Of a stretch of DNA of 64,000 bases, positions 17,722 to 25,336 are shown piece after piece; position 1 is the stretch's first letter; each line of letters begins with the position of its first letter. The position numbers and the translations under genes were made by a program. The DNA is from Thermosynechococcus sp. HN-54 (GTDB taxonomy: Bacteria; Cyanobacteriota; Cyanobacteriia; Thermosynechococcales; Thermosynechococcaceae): assembly GCF_023650955.1 (NCBI RefSeq), contig NZ_CP098039.1, forward strand, positions 1,240,001 to 1,304,000. The letters are read 5' to 3'. The notes below the pieces were generated by a model that saw only the letters and a program-made list of their open reading frames with translations, had not been told where the DNA came from and did not search any database.

Positions 17722-19038
17722 TTGCTGAAAAACGGCAAGGATAAAAAAGAACCTAGAGAGAATGGCAATGTCAACAAGATCGACCTACGAGATCGTGCCT
17801 TTCATGACTGGTATCGGTTTGTGCTGTCTTATCCGCCGCACCTCGTGAGGCACTACATAGAGGACTTTAGCCTTAATGAACAAGCTGTCCTCCTCGACCC
17901 CTTTTGTGGTACAGGCACAACGCTCGTTGAGTCGAAGCTCCAAGGAATCCGCTCATTGGGTACCGAAGCCAATCCATTCGCCCATTTTGCAACATCAGTC
18001 AAGACGGATTGGAATGTTGATCCGGATTTGCTCTACCGTCACTCCTGTGACATAGCAGAACTTGCTCTCGGTATTCTGCGGCAGCAAGGAATAGAGGACT
18101 CCGCTCCTTTTGAGGGGGAGATTGCTGACCTACCGTTACGCCAACTCTCTTTAGAGCAACATCAACTCATTCTGTCGGGGTCTATTAGTCCGATTCCCTT
18201 ACACAAGGTATTGGTGCTGCTTGAGTGCTTAGAGAAATACAAAATAGAACAGGTCTATCGGCATCAATTACTAGCGATCGCCCACATTCTTGTTTTTGCC
18301 GTGAGTAATTTGCGCTTTGGTCCCGAAGTGGGTGTCGGTAAACCCAAAGTTGATACACCAGTGATTAGTGCTTGGCTCGCCAAGATGGGTGAAATGGTGG
18401 CGGATTTGCAGCAGGTAAGAAATCAAGATGATGCCCCTGCCCACGTCCATCTGGCAGATGCAAGATGCCTTGACACAATATTACCCCCACAGTCTGTGGA
18501 TGCGGTGATCACGTCACCCCCCTATCCCAATGAAAAGGACTACACCAGAACGACCCGCCTCGAATCCGTGGTACTAGGCTTCATCAAAACCAAGGCGGAT
18601 TTACAAGCCCTCAAGAGGGGACTGATACGGTCTAATAGCCGCAATGTGTATAAGGCAGATAATGATGACCAGTGGATTCAAGATTACCCAGCAATTCAAA
18701 GCATCGCTGATGAAATTGAGCGACGCAGAATTGAACTCGGCAAGACCTCTGGATTTGAGAAGCTCTATGGCAGAGTCACCAAGCTCTATTTTGGCGGCAT
18801 GGCACGTCACTTGGCTGCCCTGCGCTCTGTCTTGCGTCCTAATGCCCAACTGGCTTATGTGGTCGGTGACCAGGCGTCCTATCTGCGAGTGATGATTCGC
18901 ACGGGGCAGTTATTGGTTGACATTGCCGAAGCCCTTGGCTATGAGTTTGTACGCACCGATCTCTTCCGAACACGCTTTGCCAGTGCTACCAAAGAACAAC
19001 TGCGAGAAGAGGTGATTATTTTGCGATGGAAAGGATAA
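17722..19038 (+). CDS. solitary DNA methyltransferase
   Basis: 438 aa with a TTG start at 17722 preceded by AGGAG. Motif I DPFCGTGTT is at residues 59-67 and motif IV TSPPY at 264-268 (SPPYPNEKDYTRTTRLE). SPPY is typical of N4-cytosine methyltransferases. A long insert between the motifs holds the likely target recognition region. No nuclease gene adjoins it; the upstream 190 bases contain no gene and the downstream gene is a membrane protein. It could be an orphan regulator-type methylase, a remnant of an R-M system, or act with an unlinked nuclease. Confidence 0.82.
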   Translation: MLKNGKDKKEPRENGNVNKIDLRDRAFHDWYRFVLSYPPHLVRHYIEDFSLNEQAVLLDPFCGTGTTLVESKLQGIRSLGTEANPFAHFATSVKTDWNVDPDLLYRHSCDIAELALGILRQQGIEDSAPFEGEIADLPLRQLSLEQHQLILSGSISPIPLHKVLVLLECLEKYKIEQVYRHQLLAIAHILVFAVSNLRFGPEVGVGKPKVDTPVISAWLAKMGEMVADLQQVRNQDDAPAHVHLADARCLDTILPPQSVDAVITSPPYPNEKDYTRTTRLESVVLGFIKTKADLQALKRGLIRSNSRNVYKADNDDQWIQDYPAIQSIADEIERRRIELGKTSGFEKLYGRVTKLYFGGMARHLAALRSVLRPNAQLAYVVGDQASYLRVMIRTGQLLVDIAEALGYEFVRTDLFRTRFASATKEQLREEVIILRWKG

Positions 19039-19110
19039 TGGAGCAGCTCAAAGGCTGTACCGTAGAATTACTGTAGAATAAAGCATCAATTGGCAGTACG
19101 CACCCCACCT

Positions 19111-19827
19111 ATGGTTAGCTCTTGGGCGAAATGGTCATTGCCGCGACCTCAACGGCGCTCAGCTTCGTTGCACCAAAGGCGATTGCCCAAAGGGCAGGCT
19201 ACGCGATCGCAACGGTTGCACTGGAAATCTTTTGTTTTTAATTTGCTGTCTGAGCGTCTCTTGCTAGTTATCAGCGGACTGGGGGCAGGCCTTCTGCTGT
19301 GGCAAACCGATGGCCCCTTGATGGTAGCAACCTTGAGTGGTGTGGGTACGATTTTTCTCCTCAGTCGCTGGCAACGCCGACTTTTGACGCTATGGCAAGA
19401 CCTTCGCCAACAAGTTCATCAGTGGCTCCACCATCCCTTTGCTTTTACAGTGGTGGGCGGTGTCATTGCCTGTTTGGGTACCTACACCCTTCTGCATATC
19501 GGTCAACACACAACGGATCCGTGGTTGGTGGTGGCTCTTGTCATCCTTGGCATTCTGTTAGTGGGCATCATTGCTCTCCTTGCCACAATCATTGGCCAAC
19601 TGCAACAGCAGCAACACATCCAACAGGTGTCCCAGTGGTTTGCTGACCTCACCCATCCTCAACCCCTGCATCGGTTAGTGGCCATTCGCCAATTAGCTCG
19701 CGTCCCTAAGGGTGCCGATCGCCGCCAAGTGCAGGAGGCTCTGTATCTGCTACTGGGACAGGAAACGGATGCAATTGTTCGCCGTGCTGCCCTTGAGGTG
19801 CTCGATCACCTTGACGATGCCGCCTGA
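19111..19827 (+). CDS. membrane protein of unknown function with HEAT-like C-terminus
   Basis: About 238 aa. Four hydrophobic segments are visible (LLLVISGLGAGLLLW, LMVATLSGVGTIFLL, FTVVGGVIACLGTYTLLHI and LVVALVILGILLVGIIALLATI), followed by a soluble tail (LVAIRQLARVPKGADRRQVQEAL, then DAIVRRAALEVLDHL) that looks like one or two HEAT repeats. The first 40 residues are very basic and partly encoded by a palindromic repeat, so the true start may be later, for example the TTG near 19215. Its stop lies inside the next gene by 11 bases, so the two are coupled. Confidence 0.6.
   Translation: MVSSWAKWSLPRPQRRSASLHQRRLPKGQATRSQRLHWKSFVFNLLSERLLLVISGLGAGLLLWQTDGPLMVATLSGVGTIFLLSRWQRRLLTLWQDLRQQVHQWLHHPFAFTVVGGVIACLGTYTLLHIGQHTTDPWLVVALVILGILLVGIIALLATIIGQLQQQQHIQQVSQWFADLTHPQPLHRLVAIRQLARVPKGADRRQVQEALYLLLGQETDAIVRRAALEVLDHLDDAA
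19179..19210. repeat. palindromic repeat containing HIP1
   Basis: A short hairpin GCCC-AAA-GGGC (19185-19195) is followed by GGCTACGCGATCGC. The whole reads as a compact element of the kind scattered in cyanobacterial genomes and here lies within the apparent 5' end of a gene. Only this copy was noticed in the window. Confidence 0.35.
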
Positions 19828-20425
19828 GTCCCTCAACTGGCTGGAGCGATGGTGCTTGGCTCGGCTGATTCGAGCGATCGCCAATGTCATTGGGGTTGAG
19901 CCACAGCGGTTGGACTATGGTGGCTTTATTGAAATCACACGGCAAGTAAAGCAGGGGCGATCGCCCGCGCAGCAGCAGGCCATTGTGGCCACCGTCTTTG
20001 ATCGGTTAGTCCCCCCAGTCATCAGCACCTTGGTACGTACACTCTTTCGCCCGACCCGTTGGGTCTGTGAGTGGAATGCGTGGTTTGCCACCCGCCTCAC
20101 GGGTTGGTTAGTGGGGGCGAGCGATCGCTACTGGGTTGAGGTCACTCCTCCCGGTCAGCCCCGCCAATGGCAACAGAGTGGCGTGCACATCCAAGAATGC
20201 CGCTACCTAGCTGAATCTCAATGCGTTGCCCTGTGCATGAACCTGTGCAAAAAGCCCACAGAACAATTCTTTCGGCAGCGATTGGGCATTCCTCTGACAA
20301 TGACCCCCAACTTTAATGACTACAGTTGCGAAATGATCTTTGGTACCCCCGCCCAGCCCATTCCCGAGCCAACTATTCCCCAGTGTTGGGACGATCCGAG
20401 TCAGACCCCCTGCCCCTACGTTTAG
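19817..20425 (+). CDS. D27-like (DUF4033) protein, beta-carotene isomerase family
   Basis: 202 aa from the ATG at 19817 (MPPESLNWLERW). The C-terminal region VHIQECRYLAESQCVALCMN, then LCKKPTEQFFRQRLGIPLTM and PNFNDYSCEMIFG, is the conserved cysteine-rich block of the D27 family. Plant D27 is the iron-containing beta-carotene 9-cis/all-trans isomerase that opens strigolactone synthesis. Cyanobacterial members are common but their substrate is uncertain. It overlaps the upstream membrane-protein gene by 11 bases. Confidence 0.78.
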   Translation: MPPESLNWLERWCLARLIRAIANVIGVEPQRLDYGGFIEITRQVKQGRSPAQQQAIVATVFDRLVPPVISTLVRTLFRPTRWVCEWNAWFATRLTGWLVGASDRYWVEVTPPGQPRQWQQSGVHIQECRYLAESQCVALCMNLCKKPTEQFFRQRLGIPLTMTPNFNDYSCEMIFGTPAQPIPEPTIPQCWDDPSQTPCPYV

Positions 20426-20455
20426 CAGTACTCCCTGAGAAGGCTCTTTTGCTGA

Positions 20456-20485
20456 TTGACAATTCAAGATTATTTGAAATAACGT
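20456..20485 (+). promoter_or_regulatory. ArsR/SmtB-type operator in the promoter of the arsenate-export operon
   Basis: A consensus -35 TTGACA (20456-20461) is followed at once by the palindrome TTCAAGATTATTTGAA (20463-20478) and a weak -10 (TAACGT, 20480-20485). TTCAA-N6-TTGAA is the form of ArsR/SmtB-family sites, and its place in the spacer would block RNA polymerase. It lies 33 bases before the GAPDH ATG. Confidence 0.6.
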
Positions 20486-20511
20486 AGGGATGTCCCGCTG
20501 GAGCAGCAACG

Positions 20512-21522
20512 ATGGGCGTTGGTATCGGCATCAATGGCTTTGGCCGCATTGGTCGCTTGGTTTTGCGTGCTGCTTGGAGTTGGCCCGAACTGGATTTTCG
20601 CCACATTAACGAGATTAAGGGAGGCACGACCGCTGCCGCCCATTTGCTAGAGTTTGACTCGGTTCATGGTCGTTGGCCCCAAGCCATCCAAGCCAAGGAG
20701 GGGGCGATCGCCATCAACGATCGGATGGTCACTTTTTCGGAAGCAAAAACCCCGGCAGAGGTGCCTTGGCAAGAGCGCGGCGTCGAGATTGTTCTGGAAT
20801 GCTCCGGTAAATTCCGTACCGCTGAGCAACTGGCGGCCTACTTTGAAGCTGGGGTAAAAAAAGTGATTGTTGCTGCCCCCGTCAAAGAACAAGCCTTGAA
20901 CATTGTTATGGGGGTGAATGATCACCTCTACAACCCCCAAGAACACCACCTGCTCACAGCTGCCTCCTGTACCACAAACTGCCTTGCCCCAGTGGTCAAA
21001 GTGATTCACGAAACCCTAGGGATTCGCCACGGCTTGATCACCACGATCCACGATGTCACGAATACGCAAACAGTGGTGGATGCCCCCCACAAGGACTTGC
21101 GCCGTGCCCGCTCTAGTCTCATGTCTCTCGTGCCGACAACCACCGGTTCAGCCACTGCTATTGGGCTGATTTATCCCGAACTCCAAGGCAAACTCAATGG
21201 CTTGGCGGTACGGGTGCCCCTGTTGAATGCGTCGCTCACCGACTGCGTTTTTGAAGTTAGCCGCCCCACCAGTGTGGCTGAAGTGAATGTAGCTCTTAAA
21301 GCGGCCGCAGCCGCGGAACTTAAGGGAATTCTCGGTTATGAGGAGCGTCCTCTTGTTTCCATTGACTATTGCAACGACCCCCGTTCAAGTATTGTCGATG
21401 CCCTCTCCACAATGGTCGTGGATGAAACGCAGGTGAAAATTCTCGCCTGGTACGACAACGAATGGGGCTACAGCAATCGCATGGCCGAATTAGCTCGCCG
21501 CGTCGCCACTACTTTGCCCTAG
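20512..21522 (+). CDS. ArsJ-associated glyceraldehyde-3-phosphate dehydrogenase
   Basis: 336 aa. The NAD-binding start is [17 protein letters not shown]; the catalytic Cys153 lies in [13 protein letters not shown] and the catalytic His in [10 protein letters not shown]; the C-terminal NEWGYSNRM is intact. It is ten bases upstream of arsJ. In the known ArsJ pathway this class of GAPDH uses arsenate in place of phosphate to make 1-arseno-3-phosphoglycerate, which ArsJ exports. Housekeeping gap1/gap2 genes would not sit here. The cofactor preference was not determined. Confidence 0.88.
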   Translation: MGVGIGINGFGRIGRLVLRAAWSWPELDFRHINEIKGGTTAAAHLLEFDSVHGRWPQAIQAKEGAIAINDRMVTFSEAKTPAEVPWQERGVEIVLECSGKFRTAEQLAAYFEAGVKKVIVAAPVKEQALNIVMGVNDHLYNPQEHHLLTAASCTTNCLAPVVKVIHETLGIRHGLITTIHDVTNTQTVVDAPHKDLRRARSSLMSLVPTTTGSATAIGLIYPELQGKLNGLAVRVPLLNASLTDCVFEVSRPTSVAEVNVALKAAAAAELKGILGYEERPLVSIDYCNDPRSSIVDALSTMVVDETQVKILAWYDNEWGYSNRMAELARRVATTLP

Positions 21523-21532
21523 GGAGTCTGTT

Positions 21533-22786
21533 ATGGCTGTGTCCACCAGTGTCCGCAACTATATGATTGTTACCCTCGCCTACTGGGGGTTCACAATAAC
21601 CGATGGCGCACTGCGGATGTTAGTGCTGCTCTACTTTGACCAGATTGGCTACACACCGCTGCAAATTGCTTTCCTCTTTCTCTTCTATGAAATTTTTGGC
21701 ATTGTCACCAACTTTCTCGGTGGCTGGATTGGTTCCCGTTTAGGGCTGAATGTCACCCTCTACGCGGGCATTGGTTTACAGGTGATCTCGCTCCTCATGC
21801 TCACGCCCTTAACGCAGGACTGGCCGCTGTGGTTTGCGGTGCCCTATGTGATGGCGGCACAAGCAATGTCGGGGGTGGCCAAGGATCTCACCAAAATGAG
21901 TTCCAAGAGTGCCATTCGCCTAGTGGTGCCCCAAGAAGCAGAGTCACGGCTCTTTAAGTGGGTGGCGATTCTCACAGGTTCTAAAAATGCCCTCAAGGGG
22001 GTGGGGTTCTTTGTTGGTAGTGTGCTGCTGACGTTGGCAGGCTTTAGGGCGTCCCTGTGGATCATGGCGATCGCCCTCATCTTGATCCTATTCACCGGTT
22101 TACTATTGCCACGGGGCATGGGGCAGATCAAGAAGAAAATCCAGTTCCGTCAATTGTTTTCCAAGAGCAAGGAGATCAATATCCTCTCAGCCGCCCGCTT
22201 TTTCCTCTTTGGGGCCCGGGATGTCTGGTTTGTGGTGGGGTTGCCTGTCTATTTGCAAAGTGTCCTCAACTGGTCATTTTATGAAGTGGGGGGCTTTCTC
22301 GCCCTGTGGGTGATTGGCTATGGCGGTGTCCAGTCCTCAGCGCCCTTTCTGCTGAAATACCTCAATCGCGGTCGGCCTCCCCAAGCAGCCACTATTCAGT
22401 TTTGGACGTTTACGCTGACGATTGTGCCGGCCGTCATTGCCTTGGGCTTGATGAGCCACTGGAATCCCAATGCCGTGATTATCGGCGGTTTGCTCCTCTT
22501 TGGCTTGATTTTTGCCATGAACTCGGCAGTGCACTCTTACCTTGTGCTGGCCTACACCGATGATGAAAAAGTGGCCTTGAATGTGGGCTTCTACTACATG
22601 GCCAATTCCGGCGGGCGTCTAGCGGGAACCGTGCTATCGGGTCTGATCTATCAAATTTGGGGGATTGTCGGCTGTCTGTGGGTCTCGATGGTGTTTGTCC
22701 TCTGTGCGGGCCTCATTTCCCTAAAGCTAGAGGATCCCAAGCGATCGCACCCCTACCCACCCTTGGCTGTGGGAGAGAGTGAATAA
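21533..22786 (+). CDS. arsJ: organoarsenical efflux MFS transporter ArsJ
   Basis: 417 aa, about 12 membrane segments of the major facilitator type, starting MAVSTSVRNYMIVTLAYWGFTI. The blocks TDGALRMLVLLYFDQIGYTP, GVAKDLTKMSSKSAIRLVVP and GSKNALKGVGFFVG match ArsJ as I know it. It exports 1-arseno-3-phosphoglycerate made by the GAPDH encoded just upstream, giving arsenate resistance. Expression is probably induced by arsenic through the operator upstream. Confidence 0.85.
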   Translation: MAVSTSVRNYMIVTLAYWGFTITDGALRMLVLLYFDQIGYTPLQIAFLFLFYEIFGIVTNFLGGWIGSRLGLNVTLYAGIGLQVISLLMLTPLTQDWPLWFAVPYVMAAQAMSGVAKDLTKMSSKSAIRLVVPQEAESRLFKWVAILTGSKNALKGVGFFVGSVLLTLAGFRASLWIMAIALILILFTGLLLPRGMGQIKKKIQFRQLFSKSKEINILSAARFFLFGARDVWFVVGLPVYLQSVLNWSFYEVGGFLALWVIGYGGVQSSAPFLLKYLNRGRPPQAATIQFWTFTLTIVPAVIALGLMSHWNPNAVIIGGLLLFGLIFAMNSAVHSYLVLAYTDDEKVALNVGFYYMANSGGRLAGTVLSGLIYQIWGIVGCLWVSMVFVLCAGLISLKLEDPKRSHPYPPLAVGESE

Positions 22787-22860
22787 GTGCAACATTTTCC
22801 CCTGTGGGTTAGAACTGAATAAAATTGAGATATGGTGAGGTTCCCCGAGGAATTGCCCTT

Positions 22861-23160
22861 ATGATGCTCCCCCAAGAAATCATCGGCCAAAAAGTGTGGT
22901 TGGAAGTGGAACCCGAAGATGCCTACTATCCGGGTGAGAAAATTCGAGTACAGGCGGAAATTAGCCAGCCCACTGCTCCCCCGTGGTACTATGCTCGCTA
23001 CATTAACCCGCCCCGCTGGTTCCGTACCCAAGGACAGTGGCTCACCCACCATGAGGCTGAGATGGCGGTGCTCTTGAATCCAGTCCTGGAGGATCTAGAA
23101 CGGGAGGAGGAGGACTTCGACGGGGATGAGCTGACCAACGGCGATGTGGGCGATCGCTAG
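22861..23160 (+). CDS. hypothetical cyanobacterial protein
   Basis: 99 aa from the ATG at 22861, with GAGGAA upstream; a second ATG follows directly. The first 75 residues look like a small beta-rich domain (IIGQKVWLEVEPEDAYYPGEK, then WYYARYINPPRWFRTQGQW) and the last 25 are very acidic (EDLEREEEDFDGDEL). It has no recognised domain. It stands alone between arsJ and the rimP leader. Confidence 0.6.
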   Translation: MMLPQEIIGQKVWLEVEPEDAYYPGEKIRVQAEISQPTAPPWYYARYINPPRWFRTQGQWLTHHEAEMAVLLNPVLEDLEREEEDFDGDELTNGDVGDR

Positions 23161-23211
23161 GGGTATCCATAAGGAAGGTTGCGGGGGTGGCGATCGCTCA
23201 GTGTGAGCTGC

Positions 23212-23357
23212 TATACTAAACTTAATGAAGAGGGGTGTATTGGCAACACCCATGAGCCTTCCACGGTGAACGGTTCAGAAATTTCCTTCCCCTAGGGAAG
23301 TGGGAATGTCATCTTTCGAGACTATTTGGGTGTGGTGGGCAATGTCCCGCCTTTTTT
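23212..23357 (+). ncRNA. candidate structured leader RNA or small RNA upstream of rimP
   Basis: A -10 TATACT (23212-23217) is followed by about 135 bases rich in hairpins: GGGTGT/ACACCC (23233-23238 with 23246-23251), CTTCCC/GGGAAG (23286-23291 with 23295-23300) and a terminator at 23334-23357. A second GGGTGT (23328-23333) abuts the terminator stem and could pair with the same ACACCC, giving two exclusive folds. It could be an attenuator for rimP-nusA or a free-standing small RNA. No known family is recognised. Confidence 0.45.
23334..23357 (+). terminator. intrinsic terminator just before rimP
   Basis: GGTGGG-CAATGT-CCCGCC stem followed by six T. It ends seven bases before the rimP ATG, which has no Shine-Dalgarno sequence. 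Confidence 0.65.
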
Positions 23358-23364
23358 ATTTCCT

Positions 23365-23838
23365 ATGCAGATACAGACGCTTTTGCCTGTGGTGCAAACC
23401 TTGGCCCAACAGGTTGCCGACCAAGAACACCTTGATCTAGTGAGTGTGCAGTGGCTCACCCATCAATCGCCACCCATTTTGCGGGTGGAGGTGCGCCATC
23501 CTGAGGATGACACCAGTTTGGAGGATTGTGAACGGCTGAGTCGGGCACTGGAGGTAGCCTTGGATGCCCTGCCAGAGTTGGAGTTTGCTTACGTTTTAGA
23601 GGTGTCCAGTCCGGGTCTATCGGATTACCTAAGTAGCGATCGCGACTTTGATGCCTTTCGCGGCTTTCCAGTGCAGGTCACAACCACAGCGCCCCATCGC
23701 GGCAAAACTCTCTGGGAAGGAACCCTGATTCGTCGCGACGAGGTAAATGTCTATCTCAATCAACGGGGGCGATCCCTGGCAATTCCCCGCTCCCTCATTG
23801 CCAGTGTCCAACTATACACCCCCAGCAGTGAACCTTAG
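23365..23838 (+). CDS. rimP: ribosome maturation factor RimP
   Basis: 157 aa. Binds the 30S subunit late in assembly. Family features are VADQEHLDLVSVQW, LRVEVRHPEDDTSLEDCERLSRALE, YVLEVSSPGLSDYLSSDRDF and FRGFPVQV. The ATG at 23365 gives the normal N-terminus MQIQTLLPVVQ; the frame is open to 23326 but that part is the terminator. Lack of a ribosome binding site suggests translation is controlled by the leader or by an mRNA starting nearby. The order rimP-nusA-ylxR is conserved across bacteria. Confidence 0.92.
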   Translation: MQIQTLLPVVQTLAQQVADQEHLDLVSVQWLTHQSPPILRVEVRHPEDDTSLEDCERLSRALEVALDALPELEFAYVLEVSSPGLSDYLSSDRDFDAFRGFPVQVTTTAPHRGKTLWEGTLIRRDEVNVYLNQRGRSLAIPRSLIASVQLYTPSSEP

Positions 23839-23879
23839 CACCGATGTATTTCATTCAGTTAATGAGGTTGTAACGGACG

Positions 23880-25067
23880 ATGACCATCTATCGCTTACCT
23901 GGCCTACGGGCCATGATTAATGAAATCAGCCAAGAGCGGAATTTGCCCAAGCACGCAGTGCACCAAGCCCTCAAGGAAGCGTTACTCAAGGGGTACGAAC
24001 GCTATCGCCGCAGTCTGCGCCCCGATCATGGCCACTTTGAGGAGGATCACTTTGCCAACTTTGAAGTGGAACTAGACACTGAACAGGAAGGCTTCCGCAT
24101 TTTAGCCACCAAAGCCATTACAGAAACTGTAGAAAACCCGGATCGTGAGATTGCCCTTGCTGATGTCATTGAGGTGGTGCAGGATGCCCGTGTCGGCGAT
24201 ACGGTGCTGTTGGATGTGACCCCTGACCATCAGGAATTTGGCCGCATGGCCGCCATGCAAACCAAGCAAGTACTGGCGCAGAAATTGCGAGATCAACAGC
24301 GTCGCCTCGTCCAAGAGGAATTCAAAGACCTCGAGGGCACCGTACTCATGGGGCGCGTTCTCCGTTTTGAGCGGCGATCGGTGATTATGGCGGTGCGCAG
24401 CGATGCTAGCCAACCGGAAGTGGAGGCCGAATTGCCGAAACGGGAACAACTTCCCAACGACAACTACCGCGCCAACTCCACATTCAAGGTGTATCTCAAG
24501 CGTGTCAAAGAGGGACCTCAGCGCGGCCCCCAATTGGAGGTCTCCCGTGCCGATGCTGGACTGGTGGTCTATCTCTTTGCCAATGAGGTGCCAGAAATTG
24601 AGGACGAAGTGGTGCGGATTGTTGCCATTGCCCGCGAGGCCAATCCCCCGAACCATAAAGTGGGTCCCCGCACCAAAATTGCCGTGGATACCTTAGAGCG
24701 GGATGTCGATCCGGTGGGTGCCTGCATTGGCGCTCGGGGATCCCGCATTCAAGCGGTGGTGAATGAACTGCGGGGGGAAAAAATTGATGTGATCCGCTGG
24801 TCGCCAGATCCAGCCACCTATATTGCCAATTCCCTGAGTCCGGCGCCGGTGGAGGAGGTGCGACTGATTAACCCCGAAGCCCGCATTGCCCATGTCCTCG
24901 TGGCACCGGATAAAGTCTCCCAAGCCATTGGTAAAGAAGGCCAAAATGTGCGCTTGGCCACCCGTCTGACGGGCTGGAAAATTGAGGTGCGCGATAGTTC
25001 TCAATACAACTACGAAGAGGAGGATCGCTTGGCCATGACCGCCCTTGAGGAACAAGTTGCCAGTTAG
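23880..25067 (+). CDS. nusA: transcription termination/antitermination factor NusA
   Basis: 395 aa. The order is an N-terminal RNA-polymerase-binding domain (1-130), S1 domain (about 135-200, GTVLMGRVLRFERRSVIM) and KH1/KH2 (about 230-380, with GACIGARGSRIQAVVNELRGE and AIGKEGQNVRLATRLTGW). The protein ends shortly after KH2, lacking the acidic repeats of E. coli NusA, as is usual outside proteobacteria. It lies 41 bases after rimP and 2 bases before ylxR. Confidence 0.95.
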   Translation: MTIYRLPGLRAMINEISQERNLPKHAVHQALKEALLKGYERYRRSLRPDHGHFEEDHFANFEVELDTEQEGFRILATKAITETVENPDREIALADVIEVVQDARVGDTVLLDVTPDHQEFGRMAAMQTKQVLAQKLRDQQRRLVQEEFKDLEGTVLMGRVLRFERRSVIMAVRSDASQPEVEAELPKREQLPNDNYRANSTFKVYLKRVKEGPQRGPQLEVSRADAGLVVYLFANEVPEIEDEVVRIVAIAREANPPNHKVGPRTKIAVDTLERDVDPVGACIGARGSRIQAVVNELRGEKIDVIRWSPDPATYIANSLSPAPVEEVRLINPEARIAHVLVAPDKVSQAIGKEGQNVRLATRLTGWKIEVRDSSQYNYEEEDRLAMTALEEQVAS

Positions 25068-25069
25068 GG

Positions 25070-25336
25070 ATGATGGCTGTCCTGCAACGCCGCTGTGTCG
25101 CCTGTGGCCGGTTGGCCGATCGCTCGGAGTTTTGGCGAATCGTGCGCTGCTGGCCCGATCAAAAGGTGCAATTGGATCAGGGAATGGGGCGATCGGCCTA
25201 TTTGTGTCGCACTGCTGAGTGTCTCAAGGTGGCTAAACAGAAAAAACGCTTGGCGCGATCGCTCCGCTGTCCAATTCCCAAGGATATTTTTACGACCCTT
25301 GCTGCTCGCTTAGATGCCCATCGCAACCATGACTAA
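25070..25336 (+). CDS. ylxR: YlxR-family RNA-binding/nucleoid-associated protein
   Basis: 88 aa with RRCVACGRLADRSEFWRIVR at the start and GRSAYLCRTAECL in the middle, the DUF448/YlxR signature. In Bacillus YlxR is a regulatory nucleoid-associated protein. It normally sits between nusA and infB; here the next gene is bioA, whose start lies inside this gene. Confidence 0.88.
   Translation: MMAVLQRRCVACGRLADRSEFWRIVRCWPDQKVQLDQGMGRSAYLCRTAECLKVAKQKKRLARSLRCPIPKDIFTTLAARLDAHRNHD

Noticed and set aside
24102-24656. 184-codon open frame antisense to nusA
   Set aside because: Shadow of a highly conserved gene with no family resemblance.
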